Assembly: GCA_021776475.1 (NCBI GenBank)
Contig: JAJFFV010000005.1
Span: 62,001 to 126,000, forward strand
DNA from: Parvularculaceae bacterium
GTDB taxonomy: Bacteria; Pseudomonadota; Alphaproteobacteria; Caulobacterales; Parvularculaceae
Reading direction: 5' to 3'
Length of the DNA stretch: 64,000 nucleotides
Shown here: positions 9,245 to 17,322 of the stretch, in pieces
How positions within the stretch are numbered: the stretch's first letter is position 1
Layout: each line of letters starts with the position of its first letter
Translations under genes and position numbers: made by a program
The notes under the pieces: generated by a model
What the model saw: only the letters and a program-made list of their open reading frames with translations
Database searches by the model: none
What the model was told of the DNA's origin: nothing

Positions 9245-10352
9245 TCTCTTCTGCCACTTCCTGAACCTTGATCAGGGTGATCGTGCGCTCTTTATCGAGT
9301 CGTGAGACAACACTCATAAACGCGGATTGGGCCGCCTCGCCGTCTTTTGTTGAGAGTACCGGAATGTCTTCGATCTGTTCCTTGTACTGGTCAGCCATGC
9401 GCTGCGAGATATTACTGTAGAGATATTCTACCGTACCCGGCATCGTCACATGCGCATGTTTCAAGGCCTTCAAGAGCATATCGGGATCAAGTTCACGAAA
9501 CACGATAGAGACCGCGTTTCTTGGTAAGCGATCTGGCAGGTCTTCGAAGGTGACGATACCTTTCCTTATCTTCTCTGCTATCAGTTCATCCTTGGAAATC
9601 AGAAACTCCATGAGGGATTCGCGTTTTTCTGTTGGTAAAACACTGAAGATTTCACTCACAGACCTGAGCGGATTGTTATCTTCTGCAGCAGCTGCATTCT
9701 TTGTCAGAAACTCGGCTTCAACTACCTTGCCAATGGTCGCCAGGGTTTTCGGATCAACCTTGGACGGTTTGGCCAGATGGCTAACAACCTTGCGGCTGAT
9801 TTCGTCTTCCATTTCCGCAAGAATTTCACCGGCGCGATCGGTGGTTAGCTGGGCCAGGACGATAGACACCATCTGCGGTCTCTGTTTTTCGAGATAAGCA
9901 GCACTTTCGTCCGGTTTACGCTGAGCAAGAGTGCTCCATATGGTACTGGTATCCTCTACCTGCTCTTCAATAATTTGTGCACTGCCGAAAATCTTTTCGG
10001 CCCGCTCATCATCCAGTAATTCTTCGGCCAGTTGGCGAGCTTCTTTCTGACCACACTTTAAACTATTCGACGTAATCTGGAGTTTAGTGATGAAGTCTTC
10101 CACCGCAGTTACCAGAACCTCGCGCGGGATCATCTTCATGTTTTCGAAAGCGCGGATGAAGGCTTTGAGATGCTGATCACCGATTTTTTCAATGACCGGA
10201 CCGGCACTATCTGGACCCAGCATTGCAATGACAATCGCTGCCTTTTGCGGTCCGTTCAGGCTCGGCATTTCCTGCCTGCCTGGATCCATCAATTCTGTTC
10301 CAGGTTCGAACCCCGAGAGGGATTCGAGAGGCCCCGGCATCATCATGCTCAT
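9231..10352 (-). CDS. fliG: Flagellar motor switch protein FliG
   Basis: A 373-residue switch/torque protein of the C-ring. It has the FliG opening (LNGPQKAAIVIAMLGPDSAG), the middle domain with FSVLPTEKRESLMEFLIS, and the C-terminal torque domain with IVTFEDLPDRL, FRELDPDMLLKALKHAH and a trailing NISQRMADQYKEQIED. I start it at the ATG at 10352, which overlaps the fliP stop as ATGA. An ATG at 10394 would run 46 bp into fliP and is less likely. It is last in the leftward fliF-fliH-fliN-fliP-fliG run, an order that differs from the common fliF-fliG-fliH. The tail is acidic (VAEETIEE). Confidence 0.93.
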   Translation of the reverse strand: MSMMMPGPLESLSGFEPGTELMDPGRQEMPSLNGPQKAAIVIAMLGPDSAGPVIEKIGDQHLKAFIRAFENMKMIPREVLVTAVEDFITKLQITSNSLKCGQKEARQLAEELLDDERAEKIFGSAQIIEEQVEDTSTIWSTLAQRKPDESAAYLEKQRPQMVSIVLAQLTTDRAGEILAEMEDEISRKVVSHLAKPSKVDPKTLATIGKVVEAEFLTKNAAAAEDNNPLRSVSEIFSVLPTEKRESLMEFLISKDELIAEKIRKGIVTFEDLPDRLPRNAVSIVFRELDPDMLLKALKHAHVTMPGTVEYLYSNISQRMADQYKEQIEDIPVLSTKDGEAAQSAFMSVVSRLDKERTITLIKVQEVAEETIEE

Positions 10353-11098
10353 CCTGTATACCCTTTCAGCAATGCTTCGGTAATTTTGATCCAACCGTCT
10401 GCCATAACAAAAAATGCAAGCTTGAACGGCAGGGAGACAATCGCAGGCGGCACCATCATCATCCCCATTGCCATCAGAATGGACGCAACGATCAGATCAA
10501 TAATCAGGAACGGGAGAAAAATCACAAAGCCAATTTGAAACGCCCGTTTTATTTCAGACAACATGAAGCTCGTGACAAGTAAGGAGAGAGGTTTTTCGCC
10601 TTCAAGATTGAATTCCCGGTTCGGCAGCGCAGCTGCCAGACGGCTTATTGTCTCTGGCTCAACGCGATTTTCCATGAAGGAACGAAACGGTGTCAGTGTA
10701 CGATCAAAGGCCATCGATTCAGTGATATCACCATCCATGAGGGGTTTGATGCCTTCGTCCCAGGATTTGACAAAAACTGGCTCCATCACAAAAAAAGTAA
10801 GAAACATGGCAAGACTCATCACCATCATGTTTGGCGGTGCCTGCTGTAGCCCGATCGCCTGCCTCAAAAACGAGAACACAATGACCATGAATGGCAAACA
10901 GGTGATCATCATCGCAATGCCGGGCGCGAGGCTTAGAACGGTGACGACAAGGAAAAGCTGGATGATACGGCCACTAAGGCCGCCATCCTGATCACTCTCA
11001 AGCGCCAAGCCTTGTGCAGCAACGCCGCCTGCGGACAAAATCTGCAGGAGGCAAAACAGAGAAACCAGAAGCAGGCAATTTAGGCCAAACTTCTTCAT
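10349..11098 (-). CDS. fliP: Flagellar type III export gate protein FliP
   Basis: A 249-residue core component of the export gate in the inner membrane. Seen: a cleavable N-terminal signal (KKFGLNCLLLVSLFCLL, then SAGGVAAQG), the hydrophobic block APGIAMMITCLPFMVIVFSF, RQAIGLQQAPPNMMVMSLAM and the C-terminal pair FQIGFVIFLPFLIIDLIVAS and MGMMMVPPAIVSLPFKLAFF, all hallmarks of FliP. It overlaps fliN upstream and fliG downstream by 4 bp each (ATGA). fliQ, fliR, flhA and flhB are not in the window. Confidence 0.97.
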   Translation of the reverse strand: MKKFGLNCLLLVSLFCLLQILSAGGVAAQGLALESDQDGGLSGRIIQLFLVVTVLSLAPGIAMMITCLPFMVIVFSFLRQAIGLQQAPPNMMVMSLAMFLTFFVMEPVFVKSWDEGIKPLMDGDITESMAFDRTLTPFRSFMENRVEPETISRLAAALPNREFNLEGEKPLSLLVTSFMLSEIKRAFQIGFVIFLPFLIIDLIVASILMAMGMMMVPPAIVSLPFKLAFFVMADGWIKITEALLKGYTG

Positions 11099-11460
11099 TT
11101 CAGCGTGTCTTCGGACATATCAACAATTTCTGTCAGCCGAACACCGATCGTTCCGGCACCACCGTCTGCTTCGATGAGTTCGCCGCGAGCGATGACCCTA
11201 TTTCCCACATAGAGCTCGACCGGATCGTCGATCTTGCTGCTCAGCTGAATAAGAGAATCGCGTTTCATCTGTAATAGCTCGGCAATTGTCGGTCGCGCGG
11301 TCCCGATGGTGACGTGGACTTCAACCGGAATGCTGAAAATAGACCTCTTATAGGCATTTTCCGGATTGGCCTCGCGGCGATCTTCACCAGATCTTTCTTC
11401 TCCATCAGCGCTGGCGCTCAAGATCGCTTCCGGCCCGGCATCCAATTCCTGATTTTCCAT
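11095..11460 (-). CDS. fliN: Flagellar motor switch protein FliN
   Basis: A C-ring protein of about 121 residues. The C-terminal SpoA domain is clear (SIPVEVHVTIGTARPTIAEL, then DPVELYVGNRVIARGELIEA and GVRLTEIVD). The first 40 residues are acidic and low in complexity. Two starts are possible: ATG at 11460, or TTG at 11466, which lies closer to a GGAGG site on the minus strand; the difference is two residues. It is overlapped by 4 bp by fliP. Confidence 0.93.
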   Translation of the reverse strand: MENQELDAGPEAILSASADGEERSGEDRREANPENAYKRSIFSIPVEVHVTIGTARPTIAELLQMKRDSLIQLSSKIDDPVELYVGNRVIARGELIEADGGAGTIGVRLTEIVDMSEDTLK

Positions 11461-11481
11461 TTCCAAAGTGACCTCCGTGAT

Positions 11482-12048
11482 CTAAATTTCGTCCGATACC
11501 TGCAATGCAGCAAGGCACTGATCGACGGTATCCTGTAAATCGATTTCCGCCTGTCCACCTTCCCAAATCAGATCCACTGAAAACCCTTCTCGCTCTTCTT
11601 CACGAACGAGCGCCAGATTTTGTGTGGTATCAATATTCTCAAGTCGGGGGGCCAGTTCCTCAGCAAATTCAATCCCTGATTTAATTTTTGTTGTCCCTAC
11701 CAGCTGACCCTTGGCGGTCTGCTCTATGATGTTGACGATCTCATCAGCGGCTCGGCTTCGTGCCAACGCCGGCAAGACTGCTTTCAGGATTTCCGTGATA
11801 GCGTGTCGATGGCTTCGCTCAATTGCGCTGCTTACGGTATCGATTTGTTCGATCATCTGTGTACAGGTCTTTTCAATTTGACTTTCTTTAGCTGAAATGG
11901 CTTCCTCTGCTTCCTGTCGTCCGGCAGCATACCCTTCCTGATAGGCCTCAGCCCTCATTGCGTCTTCGATAGCCTCTACTTCGGCGCTACCAAGTTCTCT
12001 GCCAGGGACAGGAAAAACAGACAGGCTATCGCGCAATGTCTGTTCCAT
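11482..12048 (-). CDS. fliH: FliH-like flagellar export regulator
   Basis: About 188 residues. The N-terminal half is a charged helix with YQEGYAAGRQEAEEAISAKE, the Gly-spaced AxxxG(x)nE pattern of FliH and other ATPase-stator proteins, followed by a long coiled coil and a small alpha/beta C-terminal domain (REEEREGFSVDLIWEGGQAE, then CLAAL). The location between fliF and fliN supports FliH, the peripheral stalk that binds the export ATPase FliI. The ATG overlaps the fliF stop by one base (TGATG). Sequence identity to characterised FliH is weak, as is usual for this family. Confidence 0.75.
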   Translation of the reverse strand: MEQTLRDSLSVFPVPGRELGSAEVEAIEDAMRAEAYQEGYAAGRQEAEEAISAKESQIEKTCTQMIEQIDTVSSAIERSHRHAITEILKAVLPALARSRAADEIVNIIEQTAKGQLVGTTKIKSGIEFAEELAPRLENIDTTQNLALVREEEREGFSVDLIWEGGQAEIDLQDTVDQCLAALQVSDEI

Positions 12049-13595
12049 CACGGCGCTACCTTTCCTTCCTCTTCAAGCCAGGACATGAGGAGCGTTGCAG
12101 CGTCATCCGGTTTCTCGGCCGTCAGGCCCCGCATGACATCGACCGGGTCTTCTTCAACTTGCACCTGTGCCATTTCAAACCCACCTGGATCAAAGCCCAG
12201 GTCATCATCAGCGGCGATCTGCAGCGGTAATTCGGCTGGCCCTTCCTGCCGGCTCAGAAGTGGTTTGATGACGAATAATGCGAGAACGAGTACGACGGCA
12301 GCCAAGATCAGAGCTTGAAGCGTGCTCCAGAGATAATTGTCTACAAATTGCTGCCATAAGCCTGGTGCGGATACGGTGCCGACTTCAGGCAAAGCGTTGA
12401 AGGCAAGGCTTTTGATCGTCAGTACGTCACCACGATCCTCGGTGATCCCCGCAGCTGCAGCGATGAGTTCTCTAAGAGTTGCGAGTTCCGCTTCACTTCG
12501 TGGCGCGGTGGTTGTAGTCCCATCGGCGTTGGTCGTTACGATATCATTGAGCAACACTGCGATGGTTTGACGCGTAAGCGTACCCGGCATCGTTTCAGAA
12601 TCGCGGCGTATCTCGGATATCTCGTATTCGGTCTGTTCACTGGTTTCTGTGTCATCGGAAGTTAAAGAGGAACCTTGCCCAGCGTCACCTTCAGGCAGAT
12701 TGCTGGCCACCGTCACGGCTGCTCCTCCGCTGCCATTGCTCGACCGCGAGGATTCTGAATTAGATCGCTTTTTGATCACCCGCGAGTCAGGATCGAAAAC
12801 AACTTCCGAGGTGACTTGACGCTGTCGATCAACTTCCATGAACACCGTCACGCGCGCATTGCCCATTCCAACGCGCGCCTCGAGCATGGATAGCAGGCTT
12901 TTTTCAAGACGCGTGGCGCGGTCCGGCGTATTCATGCCACCGCCCATCACCTCGTTGTCGAGACCGGGGCCAGCGACCAACCCGTAAGAGCTATCAATGA
13001 CGGCGACATCATTCGGCGCCAGGCCCGAAACAGCGAGCGCGGTCAAGTACTGAACGGCCTTGGCTTGTTTTGGATCGAAACGATTAACTGCTGTGATTGT
13101 AACAGAGGCCGATTTTGCTACCGGCGTTCGTGAAAACGAAGACTGCTTCGCTGTGCCGATATGCACTCTTACCACTTTTACTGATGGCAACGACAGGATT
13201 GTTCGTGTCAACTCCCCCTCTTTTGCACGCCAATAGGCGGTGTTGAACATTTCGGACGTCATGGCGAAGCTGTTCAGATTATCGAGCAACTCGTACCCTG
13301 CAACACTTTGTCGGGGCAGATCTTGCGCGGCCAGCTCAAGACGCAACATGTCCCGTCGTCTGGCGTCCGTGTAAATTGTTTCGCCGCGCACTTGGTACAC
13401 TACACCAAGGCTTTCGAGTTCAGAAATCACTTCTCCGGCACTCGCAGCGTCAATACCCGAATAGAGCAATGCCATTTGAGGCTTAGTTGTCTGTCGAAAC
13501 AGAAAAACGAACATGAGAATGGTCGCACAGACGGCGAGGGCAGAAATGATTTTTTTCTGCAATGACAAGGACTGCCAGGTCGCCAACAAACTCAT
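12048..13595 (-). CDS. fliF: Flagellar MS-ring protein FliF
   Basis: A 515-residue MS-ring subunit. A first membrane helix lies at residues 15-34. The YscJ-like domain follows (LLYSGIDAASAGEVISELES, then RRDMLRLELAAQDLPR and AYWRAKEGELTRTILSLPSV). The second ring-building domain carries GLVAGPGLDNE and VTVFMEVDRQRQ. A Ser/Gly-rich linker and NDIVTTNADG precede a second membrane helix (LILAAVVLVLALFVIKPLL) and an acidic C-terminus that contacts FliG. It heads the leftward fliF-fliH-fliN-fliP-fliG operon. A TTAACCAT site lies 52 bp upstream. Confidence 0.96.
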   Translation of the reverse strand: MSLLATWQSLSLQKKIISALAVCATILMFVFLFRQTTKPQMALLYSGIDAASAGEVISELESLGVVYQVRGETIYTDARRRDMLRLELAAQDLPRQSVAGYELLDNLNSFAMTSEMFNTAYWRAKEGELTRTILSLPSVKVVRVHIGTAKQSSFSRTPVAKSASVTITAVNRFDPKQAKAVQYLTALAVSGLAPNDVAVIDSSYGLVAGPGLDNEVMGGGMNTPDRATRLEKSLLSMLEARVGMGNARVTVFMEVDRQRQVTSEVVFDPDSRVIKKRSNSESSRSSNGSGGAAVTVASNLPEGDAGQGSSLTSDDTETSEQTEYEISEIRRDSETMPGTLTRQTIAVLLNDIVTTNADGTTTTAPRSEAELATLRELIAAAAGITEDRGDVLTIKSLAFNALPEVGTVSAPGLWQQFVDNYLWSTLQALILAAVVLVLALFVIKPLLSRQEGPAELPLQIAADDDLGFDPGGFEMAQVQVEEDPVDVMRGLTAEKPDDAATLLMSWLEEEGKVAP

Positions 13596-13763
13596 CCTAA
13601 TTTTGCCCGCTAATACTTTTCTGATGACCCAAATTCCGATGGATCTGATGGTTAACGATTAGGCAGAAAGCGTTAACAGATAGTTTACCTATGGATGCAA
13701 TAAATCTTAACGACAACTTATGGTTTCGAACGCGTAAAAATTCATTTACTTTGGTTAAAGAGT
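13596..13763. promoter_or_regulatory. Divergent fliF/fliL control region with repeated TTAAC motifs
   Basis: A 168-bp AT-rich gap between divergent flagellar operons. It holds TTAACCAT on the minus strand (13648-13655), a GTTAAC at 13672, and TTAA-N7-TTAT on the plus strand near 13708, one base from the CtrA consensus TTAA-N7-TTAA. Caulobacter fliF is a known CtrA target, so shared control of both operons is plausible. The promoters themselves are not resolved. Confidence 0.4.
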
Positions 13764-14279
13764 ATGGCGGACGACATACAGGGTGATAATCCTGAGCGCA
13801 CGGATGAAAAGCCAAAAAAATCTTCAGGGTTAATTGGGCAAATAGTGCTTGCGACTGTGTTAGGCACCGTCGCCTTCGGCACTGTTTTTTTATTGCCAGA
13901 ACCCGCTGTCGAAATGCCGGTGTGTCCGAGCGTTGTGATGCAAACTAAGGAACCGGAGATTGAAACACCTTCAATAGATGAGATCTCATTTGTTGAGCTT
14001 GACCCGCTTTTGGTGTCGCTTGGCAAAGATCTACAGGGTAGTCATCTGAAAATCGGAATCACACTGGAAGCTGGCCTTGGCTATGACGGCGATGTCACAA
14101 AAGCCCAACCGAAACTGAGGGATGCGTTCACTGCTTATTTGAGAGCCGTTGACATCAGTGAACTGGAAGATCCTGCCGCAATAATACGGCTCCGATCACA
14201 ACTCTTGAGGCGCGCCGAAGTTGTTTTAGGTCCCGAAGTTGTACATGGTGTACTGATAACTGACTTTATCGTGAGATAG
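13764..14279 (+). CDS. fliL: Flagellar basal-body protein FliL
   Basis: 171 residues: a short charged cytoplasmic N-terminus, one membrane helix (GLIGQIVLATVLGTVAFGTV), then a periplasmic domain with FVELDPLLVSLGKDLQGSHL and a C-terminal LRRRAEVV-type segment ending GVLITDFIVR, the FliL pattern. FliL surrounds and supports the stator. It starts the rightward group fliL, small coiled-coil gene, motE-like, with a 4-bp gap to the next ATG. Confidence 0.88.
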   Translation: MADDIQGDNPERTDEKPKKSSGLIGQIVLATVLGTVAFGTVFLLPEPAVEMPVCPSVVMQTKEPEIETPSIDEISFVELDPLLVSLGKDLQGSHLKIGITLEAGLGYDGDVTKAQPKLRDAFTAYLRAVDISELEDPAAIIRLRSQLLRRAEVVLGPEVVHGVLITDFIVR

Positions 14280-14283
14280 GCCC

Positions 14284-14802
14284 ATGCAAGAATATTTCTT
14301 TGATATCATTCTCATTCTCGTATCAGGCTCAGCGTGTCTTTATTGCTGGCTTTTGAACCAGAAACTGAAAGCGTTGCAGAATATGAAAAAGGGTCTCGGA
14401 GCTTCGATCATGACTTTGTCTGCAACGATCTCCAAAACAAGCATAGCGGCGCAGGAAGCAAAGTTGTCGGCAGCGGAATCCGTTGCGCATTTGCGCAAAC
14501 TGCTAGTCGATGTTGAGACCAGTATTCCGAAGATAGATGTCATGCTAGAAAATCTGGAGCAAGGTTCGCAACGGACAATCAGCGAAACAAAAGCAATGCA
14601 GGAAGAACTTGTTGCAACCCTGCGTCCATTACTCGAGGAAGCTCATGACAGCGCAGGTGTTTTGTCCAAAATTATCACGGAAGTTGATCAGTATACCGGG
14701 CGGACGGTGAGCCCAGCGGCGAACGAAGGACATGACGAGCCCAGAAAAACAGACCTCGATGAAATCCTTCGGTCAAAAGCAGTAGGTCTCCTCAGGCAAT
14801 GA
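14284..14802 (+). CDS. Flagellar-operon membrane coiled-coil protein (DUF6468-like)
   Basis: 172 residues: one N-terminal membrane helix (FFDIILILVSGSACLYCWLL), then a long charged helical stretch with several heptads (LSATISKTSIAAQEAKLSAA, IPKIDVMLENLEQGSQRTIS) and a short basic end. It matches the layout of the DUF6468 proteins that sit between fliL and motE in alphaproteobacterial flagellar clusters. The function of that family is unknown; a scaffold role near the basal body is a guess. It overlaps the next gene by 4 bp (ATGA). Confidence 0.75.
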   Translation: MQEYFFDIILILVSGSACLYCWLLNQKLKALQNMKKGLGASIMTLSATISKTSIAAQEAKLSAAESVAHLRKLLVDVETSIPKIDVMLENLEQGSQRTISETKAMQEELVATLRPLLEEAHDSAGVLSKIITEVDQYTGRTVSPAANEGHDEPRKTDLDEILRSKAVGLLRQ

Positions 14803-15383
14803 AATCGAATATTCTGATCATACTCGGCTGTATTTTCGCCTTATCCATGGTCGGCCGGTCATTCGCCCTAAATAGTGCTGGCTTGAATGATACCACTCAG
14901 GCTACAAAACCTGCTGCCGAACAACAGGCACGCGATGATCCTGGTGCCACCGGCGATACCGATGACATGCTGATCACCGGTGCAATGCTGGAAAGTTTCA
15001 AGGAGCGCCGCCAAACCATCGAGAAGCGGGAACAAGAGCTGGCCGAACGCGAACGGACTTTGCAGGCGGTTGAAAAAAGAATTGAAGAGCGTATGTCGGC
15101 GCTTGACGCATCCAACCAGCAACTTGCCGATAAAATGGCACTGCTGCAAAAAACCGCAAATGAGGACATCACTCATCTGACAAGCATGTATCAAAGCATG
15201 AAACCGCAGCAGGCGAGTGAAATCTTCAACCAAATGGACTCTGTTTTTGCGGCCGGATTCCTAAGAGAGATGAAGAGCGACCAGGCCGGGCTGATATTAG
15301 CCAATATGAACCCAGACAAAGCCTATGAGATCAGTATCATCATCGCCAGCAAGAACTCTGATCTAAGGCCGAAAATTCAATAG
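14799..15383 (+). CDS. motE: MotE-like flagellar periplasmic protein
   Basis: 194 residues with an N-terminal signal or membrane helix (NILIILGCIFALSMVGRSFA), a central coiled coil (IEKREQELAERERTLQAVEK), and a C-terminal MgtE-N-like domain (YQSMKPQQASEIFNQMDSVF, then MNPDKAYEISIIIASKN). Rhizobial MotE has this order and is a periplasmic chaperone for the MotB partner MotC; MgtE-N domains also occur in FliG relatives. Position after fliL and the DUF6468-like gene supports the call. Confidence 0.8.
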   Translation: MKSNILIILGCIFALSMVGRSFALNSAGLNDTTQATKPAAEQQARDDPGATGDTDDMLITGAMLESFKERRQTIEKREQELAERERTLQAVEKRIEERMSALDASNQQLADKMALLQKTANEDITHLTSMYQSMKPQQASEIFNQMDSVFAAGFLREMKSDQAGLILANMNPDKAYEISIIIASKNSDLRPKIQ

Positions 15384-15441
15384 CGCTTGATTCAGCAGAT
15401 ATCTGCGGCGCCATCCATCAACACCTCTCATCTGGAGCTCA

Positions 15442-17148
15442 TTGAACCTGACAATGGTGTTATTGTATGAGGATTGGTACCTAAAAGAGAGATTCAACAA
15501 ATTGGGTGCAAGAGCAAAAACTCAATGTGAATGGTGGCGCGGAGCGGTCATCTACCAGATCTATCCAAGGAGCTTTCTGGATACAAATGGTGACGGCGTC
15601 GGCGACCTACGGGGGTGCATCAGGAAACTGGAGTACATCGCGTCACTGGGTGTCGATGCAATCTGGCTCTCGCCTTTCTTCAAATCACCGATGTGTGACT
15701 TTGGCTATGATGTATCGGATTATTATAACGTAGACCCACTGTTTGGTGTATTGGATGATTTCGACGAGTTGGTTGAGCAGTCCCACTCAAAAAATATCAA
15801 GATCGTCATCGACCAGGTCTACTCGCATACATCCGACCAACACGAATGGTTTACGAAGAGCCGATCAAATCGGACGAATGCCAAATCGGACTGGTATGTT
15901 TGGGCTGACCCCAAACCTGATGGATCTCCGCCGAATAACTGGCAATCTGTATTCGGTGGAGGCGCGTGGGAATGGGACAATACAAGGCGTCAATATTACC
16001 TCCACAATTTCCTCGCCTGTCAGCCGGATCTCAATGTCCACAAACCGGAAGTTCAAGATGCACTTCTCGCAGTTGCAAAATTTTGGCTCGATCGAGGCGT
16101 TGATGGCTTCCGCCTAGATGCAATTAATTTTGCGATGCACGACCCCGGGTTGAGAGACAATCCTCCCGCTCAGCTTTTGAAGAGCCCACCGACAAGGCCA
16201 TTTGATTTCCAGGAGCATGTCCATAACCAGTCGCATCCAGGCATAGTAAAGTTTCTAGAAAAGCTCAGGCGACTGACGACAGCCTATCCTGGAGATCGAT
16301 TCACAGTCGCCGAAGTGGTCGGTCCAACACCGCTGCGGGAAATGAAAGACTTTATTTCGGGGTCCACGCGTCTTTGTTCCGCATATAATTTTGACTATCT
16401 ATATGCAGATGAGATCACGCCTTCATTTGTAGAAGAAGCGACAACCGAGTGGGCGACCAACGATGACGATGGCTGGCCATCATGGGCGTTTTCCAACCAC
16501 GACGCTCCAAGAGCGGTGAGCCGGTGGAGCAACGCTGATACCGGTTCACAGCAACCAAAACTGTTTGCCATGTTATTGATGTCTCTGCGCGGCACCATTT
16601 TTTTGTATCAGGGAGAGGAGCTTGGTCTACCACAAGCTAAAATTCCTTTTGAGCGGCTGCAGGACCCCGAAGCGATCGCCAATTGGCCCGAGACACTCGG
16701 CCGCGACGGCGCTCGCTCCCCAATGCCATGGAGTCCCACCGAGCCATTTGCCGGGTTTTCTACTCATGCCCCTTGGCTGCCGATTGACGAAAGGCATCTA
16801 GACCTCGCAGCGGACCTGCAGAGTAGTGTTGTAGGATCCACATTGAATTTTGTCCGCGATCTGATCCAGCTACGCCGGGACAATCCCTCGTTGCGGACCG
16901 GTGACATCGAGTTTCTGAACGGTCCGGAAGGTCTGCTCGCCTTTACACGATCCGACGCTGAGGATGTGACCTTGTGTGTCTTCAATTTGACCGAACGTGC
17001 GATCACATGGGCCCCTCCCCATGTGGCGACCTGGGAAGTTGAGATTTTTTCCACGCCCGGCAGAGAACCGCAAAAACCAGGCAAAAGCAAATTAAAGGAG
17101 AGCGTTGTTGAACCTTTTAGTGGTTTTATCGCGAGCCGAGTTTGTTAG
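15442..17148 (+). CDS. GH13 alpha-glucosidase
   Basis: About 568 residues, cytoplasmic, no signal peptide. It hydrolyses alpha-glucosidic bonds of maltose- or isomaltose-type sugars. Seen: WWRGAVIYQIYPRSF, GVDAIWLSPFFKSPMCDFGY, the nucleophile motif GFRLDA, the general acid in FTVAEVVG and the transition-state motif FSNHDAPRA. Region I reads DQVYSHTSDQH with Ser where many GH13 enzymes have Asn, a variant common in alphaproteobacterial alpha-glucosidases. The start is uncertain: TTG 15442, ATG 15454 or TTG 15502 are possible, and the last would remove an unconserved lead and follows a GAGAG site. It stands alone between motility and signalling genes. Confidence 0.92.
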   Translation: MNLTMVLLYEDWYLKERFNKLGARAKTQCEWWRGAVIYQIYPRSFLDTNGDGVGDLRGCIRKLEYIASLGVDAIWLSPFFKSPMCDFGYDVSDYYNVDPLFGVLDDFDELVEQSHSKNIKIVIDQVYSHTSDQHEWFTKSRSNRTNAKSDWYVWADPKPDGSPPNNWQSVFGGGAWEWDNTRRQYYLHNFLACQPDLNVHKPEVQDALLAVAKFWLDRGVDGFRLDAINFAMHDPGLRDNPPAQLLKSPPTRPFDFQEHVHNQSHPGIVKFLEKLRRLTTAYPGDRFTVAEVVGPTPLREMKDFISGSTRLCSAYNFDYLYADEITPSFVEEATTEWATNDDDGWPSWAFSNHDAPRAVSRWSNADTGSQQPKLFAMLLMSLRGTIFLYQGEELGLPQAKIPFERLQDPEAIANWPETLGRDGARSPMPWSPTEPFAGFSTHAPWLPIDERHLDLAADLQSSVVGSTLNFVRDLIQLRRDNPSLRTGDIEFLNGPEGLLAFTRSDAEDVTLCVFNLTERAITWAPPHVATWEVEIFSTPGREPQKPGKSKLKESVVEPFSGFIASRVC

Positions 17149-17245
17149 AAAGCTCTCGCCCATCATCTATCGTCTCTTCCTCGACAATTTAACATACTGT
17201 ATCAAGACTTTCTTAGGTACTGTTACTTAATTCTGTATACATTTC

Positions 17246-17263
17246 TTAACTTGCATTAACCAT
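17246..17263 (+). promoter_or_regulatory. CtrA-type site before the histidine kinase
   Basis: TTAA-N6-TTAACCAT, ending 59 bp before the kinase ATG. The spacing between half-sites is one base short of the CtrA consensus, but the right half is an exact TTAACCAT. Found in a 174-bp AT-rich gap. Confidence 0.35.
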
Positions 17264-17322
17264 GTGCGATTACATTTTATCAAAGTAATTGTGTCACCCT
17301 ACCGGCAGAAATCGGCCGGGGT